NCBI RefSeq assembly: GCF_003353175.1
Contig: NZ_QHKS01000017.1
Coordinates: 121,083 to 185,082, forward strand
Reading direction: 5' to 3'
DNA: 64,000 nt
Source of the DNA: Paraburkholderia lacunae
GTDB taxonomy: Bacteria; Pseudomonadota; Gammaproteobacteria; Burkholderiales; Burkholderiaceae
In this document: in pieces, positions 44,790-53,695 of the stretch
Position numbering within the stretch: position 1 is the first letter of the stretch
How the letters are laid out: every line of letters starts with the position of its first letter
The notes under the pieces: generated by a model
The model's database searches: none
Seen by the model: the letters and a program-made list of their open reading frames with translations, nothing else
Told to the model about the DNA's origin: nothing
Translations under genes and position numbers: made by a program

Positions 44790-45667
44790 CGGTTCAGCCC
44801 CAGAAGCTCGCGAGCCTCCTGGCTCGTCGCCAGTTCGCCGCCGAGCGAGTGCACGATGTCGCGAGCACGCGTGACCAGCTCCGCATTGCTGTTGGTGAGC
44901 ACGCCCTTGGCGATGTAAATGTTGTCTTCCAGGCCGACCCGAACATGGCCGCCCGCCAACCATGACTGGGCGACGACTGGGAATTCGAAACGGCCGACAC
45001 CGAAGGCCGACCAGACGGCCTGACGGGGTAGCAGGTTACGCGCATAGATAAGCGTTTCCGGACTGGCCGAGAATCCGTATTTGACGCCCATCACCAGGGT
45101 CCAAAGGGCCGGTCCGTCAAGAACGCCCTCCTTGATCAGGTCCAACGCGAGATGCAGGTCACCGGAGTCGAAAATCTCAAGCTCGGGCTTGACACCCGCC
45201 TCGCGGATGAGCTGGGCCATGCGCGTGACATTCTTAGGTGTATTGATGACAACGTCGCCACCGGAGTTCATCGTGTTCAGGTCGAGACTGCAGATGTCCG
45301 GCTTGAGTTCGAGAATGTGCTCGACGCGCCTTTCCGGCGGCAGCAACGTGGTGCCTGGCGCCGCGACTCTGGGGTCGTCGTCGCTCGGGATGAAGCGACC
45401 GCCGGGGCCTGTGGTCAGATTAATGACGAGGTCGATATTTACGGCGCGGATGCGCTCGATGACTTCCCGGTAAAGCGCCACATCCATCGAGGGTCGGCCC
45501 GTCTCGGGATCACGCACGTGGATGTGAACTGCGGCCGCACCGGCGCGTGCCGCCTCGAGCGAGGCGGTCGCGATCTGCGCGGGTGTGATCGGCAGCCCCG
45601 GATGTTGCTCCGGTTTGGTGATATTGCCTGTAACAGCGCAGGTGATGATGGTCTTGCGGGAATGCAT
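44786..45667 (-). CDS. Beta-keto acid cleavage enzyme (BKACE, DUF849 family)
   Basis: 293 aa TIM-barrel protein. The zinc site is visible as VHIHVRDPETGRPS (H48, H50) plus the late Glu in HVRVGLEDN. Other family blocks are VINLTTGPGG and CSLDLNTMNSGG. BKACE enzymes react a 3-oxo acid with acetyl-CoA, giving acetoacetate and a new acyl-CoA (first known for 3-keto-5-aminohexanoate in lysine fermentation). GAGG precedes the ATG by 6 nt. Lying between an SDR and a PaaY-like gene in a ring-cleavage operon, it might act on 3-oxoadipate or a relative. Confidence 0.9.
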   Translation of the reverse strand: MHSRKTIITCAVTGNITKPEQHPGLPITPAQIATASLEAARAGAAAVHIHVRDPETGRPSMDVALYREVIERIRAVNIDLVINLTTGPGGRFIPSDDDPRVAAPGTTLLPPERRVEHILELKPDICSLDLNTMNSGGDVVINTPKNVTRMAQLIREAGVKPELEIFDSGDLHLALDLIKEGVLDGPALWTLVMGVKYGFSASPETLIYARNLLPRQAVWSAFGVGRFEFPVVAQSWLAGGHVRVGLEDNIYIAKGVLTNSNAELVTRARDIVHSLGGELATSQEARELLGLNR

Positions 45668-45684
45668 ATTCGGCCTCGCTGCAA

Positions 45685-46434
45685 CTAGTTCAGGCGACGG
45701 CCACCGTCCACGACGATGGTCACCCCAGTGCTGAATTTCAGATGAGTGGCGCAGGCCTCGATGGCCGCCGCGATATCGTCCGGCGTCCCGATGCGGCCTA
45801 GCGGCGTGGTAGCCGCAACCTTCTCGTTGAAGTCATCGCCACGACCCGGAACGAAAGACGTGTCGACCACTCCCGGGGACACGTTCAGGACACGAATGCG
45901 AGGTGCAAGTGCACGGCCAAGCGACGCCGCCATCACGTCAAGCCCGGCTTTGGCCGCGCAGTAGGCGATGTTGCTGCCAACGCCCGTCGTGCCGGAAATC
46001 GACGAAACGTTGACGACCAGTCCGTCCCCTGACGCATCGAGCAGCTCGCGAAAAGCGCGGATGGCCGCGAATTGTCCGCGCCAGTTGACCTTCAGAATCT
46101 CATCGATCAATTCGTCGGTGAGCGCGTTCAGGTCGGAATGCTTGACGGGCTGGGTGAAGCCCGCCGTGTTCACGAGAATATCCGCGCGGCCATACCGGTC
46201 ACGAACCAGCCTGGCCAGTGCGTTCAGACTCTCGCTCGCGGTAATGGACGCAAGCGTCGCGGTGTGCCCCTCGCCCGGCAGATCGTCGGCCACGCGCTGC
46301 GCTCGGGCCAGGTCATTCTGGCCGACGACTACGACGCGGGCGCCCGCTTGCCCAAGACGGTGGGCCGCAGCAGCGCCGATCCCTCCGGTTCCGCCCAGGA
46401 TGACCGCGACCTTCCCTGAAAGTGTGTTGGACAC
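45685..46434 (-). CDS. Short-chain dehydrogenase/reductase
   Basis: 249 aa classical SDR: NAD(P) motif VILGGTGGIGAAAAH, NTAG equivalent VNTAGFTQPV, catalytic Ser in VVNVSSISG and the YxxxK pair in AYCAAKAG. Cofactor acidic/basic residue after beta2 is VVVVGQND, giving no clear preference. It starts 14 nt after the dioxygenase stop and ends 17 nt before BKACE. It probably oxidises a ring hydroxyl before cleavage or reduces the product. Confidence 0.9.
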   Translation of the reverse strand: MSNTLSGKVAVILGGTGGIGAAAAHRLGQAGARVVVVGQNDLARAQRVADDLPGEGHTATLASITASESLNALARLVRDRYGRADILVNTAGFTQPVKHSDLNALTDELIDEILKVNWRGQFAAIRAFRELLDASGDGLVVNVSSISGTTGVGSNIAYCAAKAGLDVMAASLGRALAPRIRVLNVSPGVVDTSFVPGRGDDFNEKVAATTPLGRIGTPDDIAAAIEACATHLKFSTGVTIVVDGGRRLN

Positions 46435-46448
46435 GTAAGACCTCTTCT

Positions 46449-47363
46449 TTACTTGATGGGGGGAGTGGGATAGGTCGGCATTCCTTCGGCAAGGACGAAG
46501 TCGTAGTCGAGCGTGTAGTACAGCCTGTCTACGTCCGGCCTCGGACCCGTGCCGGAATCGTGGCGCTGAAACGTGCCGACGAGACGGCGGTTGACACCAA
46601 ACACGACGTCGGAATTCAGGTGCTCCGAGTCGTCGGCGAACACTTGCGAGACCAGGGTTGCATAGCCTTGCGCGATGATGACGAAGTGAAGATGCGCCGG
46701 CCGGAACGGGTGGCGATTCTGCTTTTCAAGCAGCACGCCTACCGGCCCGTCGGTGGGCACAGGGTAGCCGGCAGGACGCACGCTCTTGCAGGTAAACCGC
46801 CCCTCGCTGTCGGTGTAGAAGTGACCGCGCAGGTTCTTGTCGGGCTGGCTCGAGTCCTGGTTTTCGTACAAGCCGACGGGCGAGGCCTGCCAGACGTCGA
46901 CCTTGGCGTTGGCAACAGGCTCGCCTTTGGTGTTGAGCACGCGTCCGTTCACGAAGAGCGGCGAGCCGGGTGAGTTCTCACATGCGATGCATTCACCATT
47001 CGCGTATTGCGGCGAGTTACCCCGGTAGAAGGGCCCCAACAGGGCGCCCGGCGTACGACCGCTTGCGTCCGAGTTGTTCAGCAACGTAACCAGGGTCGAG
47101 AGACCCAGCACGTCGGCGAGCAGAACGACCTCATTGTGCTTGTCGTTGCAAGCCAGACCGACCGCCCTCACGAAATCAAGGCCCTCCTCGAATTCCTCGT
47201 CAGTCAACTTCACCTGCTTCAGGAACGCGTGGCCATGCTCCACTAGCGCGTCAAGGAGCTCCTTGAGCCGAGGATTGTCAGTGCGGCTCATTGCCGTCTT
47301 AACCACTGCGGTGATCGAAGCGGCGTCGTCGACGATGTTCTTCAGATGGTTTGAATCTTCCAT
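46449..47363 (-). CDS. Intradiol ring-cleavage dioxygenase (hydroxyquinol/catechol 1,2-type)
   Basis: 304 aa. The Fe(III) ligands are all present: Y166 (SPVGLYENQD), Y200 (RPAGYPVP), H224 and H226 (FRPAHLHF), matching the spacing of catechol 1,2-dioxygenases. An N-terminal helical dimer domain (residues 1-100) is that of the catechol/hydroxyquinol class rather than protocatechuate dioxygenase. LLGPFYR… suits hydroxyquinol 1,2-dioxygenase. It is the first gene of the seven-gene operon, with GGAGAAG before the ATG and a repressible promoter upstream. Confidence 0.93.
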   Translation of the reverse strand: MEDSNHLKNIVDDAASITAVVKTAMSRTDNPRLKELLDALVEHGHAFLKQVKLTDEEFEEGLDFVRAVGLACNDKHNEVVLLADVLGLSTLVTLLNNSDASGRTPGALLGPFYRGNSPQYANGECIACENSPGSPLFVNGRVLNTKGEPVANAKVDVWQASPVGLYENQDSSQPDKNLRGHFYTDSEGRFTCKSVRPAGYPVPTDGPVGVLLEKQNRHPFRPAHLHFVIIAQGYATLVSQVFADDSEHLNSDVVFGVNRRLVGTFQRHDSGTGPRPDVDRLYYTLDYDFVLAEGMPTYPTPPIK

Positions 47364-47379
47364 AGGTCTTCTCCATCAA

Positions 47380-47421
47380 TGCAATCGTTTGCATACTAAT
47401 TTGCAAATATGCCGATGTCAA
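47380..47421 (-). promoter_or_regulatory. Dioxygenase operon promoter with LacI-type operator E
   Basis: On the minus strand: perfect -35 TTGACA (47416-47421), exact 17-bp spacer, -10 TAGTAT (47393-47398). The operator TGCAATCGTTTGCA (plus strand 47380-47393) begins on the last -10 base and covers the start site, and the ATG follows 17 bp later. This is a textbook layout for repression. Confidence 0.82.
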
Positions 47422-47709
47422 AGCCTAAAGATGTCATAGTTAACCCTGCCTACTCGGGTGTGCCGGACAACGCCAATAGACACGAGTCGCGCAACCAATT
47501 GCATCTTGACGGCTTCGACCGCCTCTCTGCGACATGTGCGCCGCGTTGCAATGCAGGTAGCCGTGGCGCGGGTATGGGCGCTGCGCCCCGTCAGACGTAG
47601 AACGCAATAAATCTGTCAATCCGGAACGCTGGGGAGACGCTGATTCAGTGACTGCAGCCGGAGTAATGCGCAACCACTTGCCCTGGCGCCCATCACAGAG
47701 CGTCGTCCT
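47422..47709. other. Intergenic region between TolB/TPR gene and dioxygenase promoter
   Basis: No gene, tRNA or terminator recognised. A 63-codon rightward frame (47409-47600) has no family features and I leave it uncalled. Confidence 0.4.
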
Positions 47710-49515
47710 TCAGATCTGGTTGAACCCGACGCGGGATAGCAGTTCGGAGAATCTGGGATCCAAGCGAGCGCTGTCGAAGGTAGGTTCTGTCCTGAGCTCA
47801 ATGAAGTCAGGACTGTGCTCATCGTAGGCTTTTTCCAGCCAGCCGAAGGTCTGCTCTTTGTCCCCGAGCGAACCAAACACTTTCGCCATGTTGTAGGGGT
47901 GGACGTAGTGCTTTTCGGATTCCGTCTCCAGCGCATCCACGATCTGCTGCATGGCCGCCCTCATGTCGGCGGCAGCGTAGGTCTGGGCCAGCCCCGTCAG
48001 CGCCTCTGTGCTCCTCCCGGAAAGCGTTACAGCCTTCTGCATCTCCTCGATTGCGTCATCGAACAAATTCTGTTGCTGGTAAACCAATCCCAGCCTGAAG
48101 TGAAGCAGAAAGTGGTGTGGATCGATTTCCAAGGCTTTACGGAGTTCTTCTCGTGCCTGGTCGTATCGCCGAGCAAGGTACAAGATGATGGCAACAGATG
48201 AATTCAGCATTGAATTCAATGGATCCATCTGTTGGGACTGCCTGACCCTGGCAATGGCTTCTTCGGCTCTGCCTGCCATCATGAGATATTCCGCGTACCA
48301 ATAATAGGCGATCGCGTGTCCTGGATTCAGTTCAATGGCGCGCAGAAAATCCTGTTCCAGATCGACCCAATCCCAATCGTGCAAACGCACATGGGCCAGT
48401 GACGCATAAGCCTCACCCAAATCAGGTTCAATCTGCAGCGCTTTCCTGGCTGCCATTTTTGCTTGATGAAACGTTTCGCGCGCAGGGCTCACGCCGCGAC
48501 ATGCAAGCATCGTGTAAGCATCGGCCACTCCGTCATAGGCGGCCGCAAAGTTCGGCTGGTGTCCAATAGCGAGCTGAAAATACTCAATGCTCTTTCGCAT
48601 TCCTTCTTCGGTGCGCTTGGACCAGAAGTGACGCCCCTTGAGATACGCTTCGTGCGCCTGCGCATCAATGGCAGGAGTACGGTCTAAACGCCCTTGCTCG
48701 TGCGGCGTGAGCTTGATCTCAATTTCGCGGGCAATGGCCTTGGCCACCTCGATCTGGAGTGCCAGGATGTCATGTCGGTTTCCCTCGTAGGTCTCGGCCC
48801 AAAGGTGCGTTTCGTCGCTTACCCGGATGAGCTGCGCCGCAACCCGTACCCGATCTCCGGCACGCCGGACGCTTCCCTCAAGCACGTGGGAAACCCCGAG
48901 GTCTTGGCCGATCTGATGAATGGTCTTGGTCGTGGATTTATAGCGCATCGCCGAAGTCCGGGCGATTACACCCAGGCGCTCCGGGCTGAGCCGGGCAAGT
49001 TGGGTGATCATATCCTCAGTTAAGCCCTCACTGAAGTAATCATATTTGTCGCCGCCGCCGAGACTTTCGAACGGAAGCACGACCAGTATCACTCGCCCCT
49101 CCGGTGGCCATGGATTAGTTGGGAGCGGTAATGCTTCCGGTTCACTCGGTTCGCTTTCCACCAGCGCGCTGCCGTTAGGTTGCAAACGCCCCGCTCCATC
49201 CTCGGTGAGTGGCGGCCTTCCTGGGACAGCAGTGACCGGTCGGTGCCGGTTCCGATACAGCGCATCAGCCACGATGATTGCGATTCCAACAAAGACAATC
49301 GCCGGCCGGGCATCGAGCGCCAAGCGCGACAAATGCTCCACCCTCTCTGGCGCCGCGATATAGCGGATTAGTCGAGCGAAGAATTCCTGCGGCGCGAAGC
49401 CGGTGATTGCCAGGAGGACGCCCCCAATGAACCATTCGCTAACCTGCGCTCGCAACATCGCCCACAGGTGCCTCGGTATTCGCTGTGGGGTTCGTCCGTC
49501 TTTTTCATCTTCCAT
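47710..49515 (-). CDS. Membrane-anchored TolB-like / TPR protein
   Basis: 601 aa: two N-terminal hydrophobic segments (about 18-40 and 70-90), a Pro-rich linker, then a TolB-N-terminal/adenylate-cyclase-associated domain (ILVVLPFESLGGGDKYDYFSEGLTEDMI … GVSHVLEGSVRRAGDRVRVAAQLI) and at least six TPR units (e.g. PNFAAAYDGVADAYTMLACRG; PHHFLLHFRLGLVYQQQNLFDDAIEEMQKA). Such modules are usually joined to CadC-type HTH or cyclase outputs; none is present here. ATG 49515 follows GGGGA; the frame extends to 49623. Role unknown. Confidence 0.8.
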   Translation of the reverse strand: MEDEKDGRTPQRIPRHLWAMLRAQVSEWFIGGVLLAITGFAPQEFFARLIRYIAAPERVEHLSRLALDARPAIVFVGIAIIVADALYRNRHRPVTAVPGRPPLTEDGAGRLQPNGSALVESEPSEPEALPLPTNPWPPEGRVILVVLPFESLGGGDKYDYFSEGLTEDMITQLARLSPERLGVIARTSAMRYKSTTKTIHQIGQDLGVSHVLEGSVRRAGDRVRVAAQLIRVSDETHLWAETYEGNRHDILALQIEVAKAIAREIEIKLTPHEQGRLDRTPAIDAQAHEAYLKGRHFWSKRTEEGMRKSIEYFQLAIGHQPNFAAAYDGVADAYTMLACRGVSPARETFHQAKMAARKALQIEPDLGEAYASLAHVRLHDWDWVDLEQDFLRAIELNPGHAIAYYWYAEYLMMAGRAEEAIARVRQSQQMDPLNSMLNSSVAIILYLARRYDQAREELRKALEIDPHHFLLHFRLGLVYQQQNLFDDAIEEMQKAVTLSGRSTEALTGLAQTYAAADMRAAMQQIVDALETESEKHYVHPYNMAKVFGSLGDKEQTFGWLEKAYDEHSPDFIELRTEPTFDSARLDPRFSELLSRVGFNQI

Positions 49516-50041
49516 GGCGTCCCCGCATAGAGTCGTGTCGACCAGCGTTACGGTCCCTGGCTCGGCACAGGAAGTTGGCAAGTGGGCTAAGGCGCACACG
49601 CCGTCGCAATCTTCGCGCGACATTCTCTAGCCTACACAAAGAGCGCTCATTGTTTCTGTGGCGAGAGGTAGCGCAGCGCTGCGGTCCGCTAGCAGCCGTC
49701 AAGTGACTCGAACGATTCGTGCGCGCGGGAGGATCAAGAAGATTGCAATCCGTACCAAGCCAACATAGCTACATTAATAACTATCTGCTTTTCTCAGACG
49801 AAGATCTACGCACCACCGCGCAGACCACCCAGCCCCTCCAGTGGATTCGCCCCCGCGGAGGGGGCGTCGCGACCTCCTCACGCAACCTCGTCATGTCGAC
49901 CCGTTTGGGCCATTCAGCCGCGGCTCTCGACGATCCGCTCGCGCCACCATGAGCCTGTCGTTTGCGAAGCATGTATCTGTGGCTGGTCGGTCTTTGCGGG
50001 CGGTTGTGGATCGCGGCCGTTGGGTGAGCTCGATCGTGTCT
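49516..50041. other. Intergenic region between the ABC exporter and the TolB/TPR gene
   Basis: No gene recognised. It contains a 7-bp GC-rich hairpin (CGCCCCC 49848-49854 / GGGGGCG 49860-49866) without a T-run, of a type common in beta-proteobacterial intergenic DNA. Confidence 0.4.
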
Positions 50042-51853
50042 TCACGCAGAGTCGACGTGATCGCGCACAGCGCCGCGCTGCACCGTCTGCCCCAGCGGCT
50101 CGCCGAACTGCAGGGCGGCAAGCTGCGCATAGAGCGGCGAGGTCTGAAGGAGATCGGCGTGACGGCCCTGCGCGACGATACGACCTTGTTCCAGCACCAC
50201 AATGCGGTCGGCTTGTTGTACGGTAGCAAGGCGGTGCGCGATGACCAGCGTAGTGCGATTCTGCGCGGCATTGTCCAGCGCCAGTTGGACCAGTCGTTCA
50301 CTGGCGGCATCGAGCGCGCTGGTGGCCTCGTCGAGCAGCAGGATGGGCGGATTCTTCAGGATCGCGCGGGCGATCGCGATACGCTGACGCTGTCCACCAG
50401 AAAGCCGCACCCCGCGCTCGCCGAGAAACGTGTCGTAGCGTTGCGGCAGTTCTTCGATAAAGCCAGCCGCGGCGGCCATTTCGGCGGCCTGCTGAACTTG
50501 AGCGAGTGTGGCTTCCGGCGCGCCGTAGCGGATGTTGTCGAGCACGCTGCCTGAAAAGATCACCGATTCCTGCAGTACCACGCCGATTTCACGGCGCAAC
50601 TCGGCAAGCGGCACATGCCGTGTCGGGACGCCGTTGATCAGAATGCGGCCGGACTGCGGGTCGTAAAAACGCAGCAGCAACTGGAACAGGGTGGTCTTGC
50701 CGGCGCCGGACGGGCCGACCAATGCGACATGTTCGCCCGGACGGACATCGAGCGAGAGTGCGGAGAGCGCGGCAATGCCAGGGCGCGATGGATACGAGAA
50801 GCCGACGTTGTCGAAGCGGATGCCCCCGCCTCGCGCAGTCAGCGCGACCGTGGTCTCGGCCTCCACCACCGGTGAGCGCGCAGCCAGCAATTGCAGCAAA
50901 CGTTCGGTGGCGCCGGCAGCCCGCTGCAGATCGCCCCACACTTCGGCGACCGCCCCCACAGCCCCGGCGGTGATCACTGCGTAGAGGATGAACTGGGACA
51001 ATTGGCCAGCCGTCATATGCCCGGCCAGCACCGCCTGCGCGCCTAGCCACAGGACGAACACGATGGCCGCGAACACCAGCACGATGACCACGGCGGTCAG
51101 CCAGGCGCGCGCCCGAATGCGCGTGAGCGCGGTCTCGAATGCCGCTTCCACCATGCCGGCAAACCGCCGCGCCTCGCGGGGCTCCTGCGTAAACGATTGC
51201 ACGGTCGGCATGGCATTGAGCACCTCCCCCGCCAGCGCGCTCGCGTTCGCCACCCTGTCCTGGCTCGCACGCGAGAGCCTCCGCACGCGCCGCCCGAAAA
51301 TGACGATGGGTGCGACCACCACGACCAGCGTGGCCATGATGTAGCCCGACAGCACAGGGCTCGTCACCGCCAGCATCGCCAAGCCGCCGGTAAGCAGGAA
51401 GAAGTTGCGCAACCCCATAGACAGGCTGGTGCCCACCACCGTCTGGATCAACGTGGTGTCCGTGGTGAGTCGCGACAGCACCTCGCCGCTCTGCGTGGTC
51501 TCGAAGAATTGCGGACTCATCCCCAGCACGTGTTCGTAGACCGCCTTCCGCAAGTCGGCCGTGACCCGCTCGCCGAGCCACGACACCAAATAGAAGCGCA
51601 GCGCCGTGGCCCCGGCCAGTACCAGCGAAACGGCGAATAGCGCCAGGAAATAGCGATCGATGTGCGTGCGGTTGCCGACGGCGAAGCCTCGGTCGATCAG
51701 ATATTTGAACGTTACCGGCAACGCCAGGGTCGCACCCGCCGACGTCACCAGCGCCACGAAGGCGAGCGCCCAGCGTCCGGCATAAGGGCGCAGGAAGGGC
51801 AACAGGGCGAACAGGGGACTGATACGCGGAGTAGATGGGGCGACATCTGGCAT
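50042..51853 (-). CDS. ABC exporter, fused membrane and ATPase domains (MsbA-like)
   Basis: 603 aa half-transporter. Six transmembrane helices occupy residues ~25-315 (ABC_membrane domain, with FFETTQSGEVLSRLTTDTTLIQ). The ATPase domain has Walker A GPSGAGKTT, signature LSGGQRQR, Walker B ILLLDEATSALD and the switch His in VIAHRLATV. It works as a dimer to export lipids, peptides or drugs; substrate unknown. It is not the core lipid A flippase by context. Confidence 0.9.
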   Translation of the reverse strand: MPDVAPSTPRISPLFALLPFLRPYAGRWALAFVALVTSAGATLALPVTFKYLIDRGFAVGNRTHIDRYFLALFAVSLVLAGATALRFYLVSWLGERVTADLRKAVYEHVLGMSPQFFETTQSGEVLSRLTTDTTLIQTVVGTSLSMGLRNFFLLTGGLAMLAVTSPVLSGYIMATLVVVVAPIVIFGRRVRRLSRASQDRVANASALAGEVLNAMPTVQSFTQEPREARRFAGMVEAAFETALTRIRARAWLTAVVIVLVFAAIVFVLWLGAQAVLAGHMTAGQLSQFILYAVITAGAVGAVAEVWGDLQRAAGATERLLQLLAARSPVVEAETTVALTARGGGIRFDNVGFSYPSRPGIAALSALSLDVRPGEHVALVGPSGAGKTTLFQLLLRFYDPQSGRILINGVPTRHVPLAELRREIGVVLQESVIFSGSVLDNIRYGAPEATLAQVQQAAEMAAAAGFIEELPQRYDTFLGERGVRLSGGQRQRIAIARAILKNPPILLLDEATSALDAASERLVQLALDNAAQNRTTLVIAHRLATVQQADRIVVLEQGRIVAQGRHADLLQTSPLYAQLAALQFGEPLGQTVQRGAVRDHVDSA

Positions 51854-52095
51854 GAGGATTCCTGAACGGCTCGAGGGTCCCCTCGATTGTGCCAGTCCTG
51901 CAGATTCGGAGTCAGTGCGCCTGCATGCTTGTCATTGATCCGTGAGGGCTCGCTCGCTTACACCGCTGCGGACTGCCCGCCTGTCTGACTACGCGCCGAT
52001 CAGTGACCTGCTTCCACATGCTTGCTGCGACTGTGCCACCACCCGACCAGGATTCAATACACACTCGAACCCGGAAACCCGCGCCAATGCGCGGT

Positions 52096-52443
52096 CTAGC
52101 ACGTGACATGCAGGATCGCATTGGTCTGGTCAGGGTGCTCCTTGAGTTTGGCGATGGCTTCCGCTGTCGGCAGGATAACCAACTCGACTTGCCGGCGCTG
52201 GGCCTCGCGCTTCACCTCTTCCATCACCGGTAACGCCCCGGTGCCGGTGCCAATCACGAGCCGGCGGCACTTCCAGGGTATGTCCTCCTGCGCGGACAGC
52301 GGTGTGTGCCCGAAGGCCTCGCGGAACGGCTTGGAGGGTTTCTTCGTGCGTTTGCGAACCTGCCCGTGGTCGATCACCACGTCATGCTGGTAGGTGACCC
52401 CATCAATGCGGATGGAACCGAACGAAAATGCTTCGAAGCGCAT
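52096..52443 (-). CDS. Mth938-domain (DUF498) protein
   Basis: 115 aa: RFEAFSFGSIRIDGVTYQHDVVI, then CRRLVIGTGTGALPVMEEVKREAQRRQVELVILPTAEAIAKL, the Mth938/NDUFAF3-type fold with a glycine-rich loop. Bacterial members have no firm function. ATG 52443 is directly behind a strong GGAGGT site; the frame continues upstream to 52785 but only as an unconserved Ser/Arg-rich tail. A TATAAT promoter lies about 80 bp upstream. Confidence 0.85.
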   Translation of the reverse strand: MRFEAFSFGSIRIDGVTYQHDVVIDHGQVRKRTKKPSKPFREAFGHTPLSAQEDIPWKCRRLVIGTGTGALPVMEEVKREAQRRQVELVILPTAEAIAKLKEHPDQTNAILHVTC

Positions 52444-52518
52444 ACCCACCTCCGCCAGTTTCGTGCTGGCAACGACTCCCTCAGGCAAGGCCCATCGGAT
52501 TGATGTCCGACACGAATA

Positions 52519-52546
52519 ATTATAGGTTGGAACCATTTGTCGGCAA
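52519..52546 (-). promoter_or_regulatory. Sigma-70-type promoter of the Mth938-domain gene
   Basis: Minus strand TTGCCG (52541-52546), 16-bp spacer, consensus TATAAT (52519-52524), 76 bp before the ATG at 52443. Confidence 0.72.
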
Positions 52547-52672
52547 ACCGCGCGAGCCGACTTAGGCGACCGACGACATCGACGATTCGGAGGTGATGTC
52601 ACGAGTGCCATTGAGAAGGTCGAACGGGCGAGAACCCGACGATACTGTTGGCGAGTCGTCATTTTCCCGGGC

Positions 52673-53695
52673 TCAGTGACCAAGACCGCTCCTGGCGATC
52701 TGCTGCTCCACGAACTGGGCGAACAGTGCGTGCAGACGCGTCGTCGGATGAAGGTCGTCGGCGAACATGTACGTCTGATCGGCATTGGCCGTCACGTAGG
52801 TACCCGGCGAGCACAGCAATGCTGTCGCATGGGGCGTTTTCGCAGGGTCGCAGGCGACGCTGGTGTTGGACACGGCGAAGCCATTGGCCTGAAAGTTCGC
52901 GACGATCTGGCTCACCCATGTATAAGAGTCGATCTGGATGACCTTGCCTTGCAGGCCATTGGCCTGCAAGGCAGCGTTCAAGCTATCGTTGAAGATTTGC
53001 GATAACTGGGTCAGGTTTGCCCCGCTGTCGGGCGAGGCAATGCCTTTGGGCGATAGTCCGACATTCGGAACATTGATCACCACGACGTGAGTGGCGCCGT
53101 TCTGGACGATCTGTCCGACCACTTGAACCAGGGTGGTTGCCGCCGTCTGCACGGTCTGCGCCGCGGCCGGCAGCGCCCCGGCGCGAAGCACGTCGTTCGA
53201 GCCAACCCAGACCAGCACAAGTTGATTGGAGCCGAAGTTCCCGTGCGCGGCCAAATAGCTCGAAACCTGCTGATTGACGGGCATTTCGATGTTGCCGATC
53301 AGGTCGCCAAGAAAGTCGTACAGGTTTGCCGGCGTCGCCACCGTGGCGCCGCCCTCCGCGTAGCCGAGTCCGCTTTGCGCACTCAATTTATGAGTGATGT
53401 CGATCGTAAATGCCGCGCTTAGCGTATCGCCGTAGTATTGCGCGACATCCTGGGTCCACACTTGCCCCGGGTTGGTCGTGAAACGCCCCCCGCCCAGCGC
53501 GCTGGCGATCGGCGCATAGGTCCCGACGTCCGACAGGCTGTCGCCGAACGAGACCACTTGCAAATGAATGCCGCCCGCCGGGGTGGCCGCACCACTGCCG
53601 TTACTCGAGCCGCCTCCATGCCCGCCGCATGCTGTAAGCAGTGCAATTACCACGGCAAGAATTGCAGCACATACCCTGTCATTGATTCCTTGCAT
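52673..53695 (-). CDS. SGNH/GDSL-family lipoprotein esterase
   Basis: 340 aa. The N-terminus has a hydrophobic stretch and a lipobox LTAC, followed by a Gly/Ser-rich tether (GGHGGGSSNGSG). The GDSL block VVSFGDSLSDVGTY, the block III WVGSNDVLRAG and the DDLHPT catalytic Asp/His block identify an SGNH esterase, probably anchored in the envelope. It resembles the thermolabile-hemolysin/PHA-depolymerase-like GDSL lipases of Burkholderia. ATG 53695 follows GGGGGAGGAG; a longer frame to 53788 is rejected. Confidence 0.88.
   Translation of the reverse strand: MQGINDRVCAAILAVVIALLTACGGHGGGSSNGSGAATPAGGIHLQVVSFGDSLSDVGTYAPIASALGGGRFTTNPGQVWTQDVAQYYGDTLSAAFTIDITHKLSAQSGLGYAEGGATVATPANLYDFLGDLIGNIEMPVNQQVSSYLAAHGNFGSNQLVLVWVGSNDVLRAGALPAAAQTVQTAATTLVQVVGQIVQNGATHVVVINVPNVGLSPKGIASPDSGANLTQLSQIFNDSLNAALQANGLQGKVIQIDSYTWVSQIVANFQANGFAVSNTSVACDPAKTPHATALLCSPGTYVTANADQTYMFADDLHPTTRLHALFAQFVEQQIARSGLGH

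Noticed and set aside
46449..47363. Complete classical hydroxyquinol pathway
   Set aside because: Only the dioxygenase is recognisable; no maleylacetate reductase or hydroxyquinol monooxygenase is present in the window.
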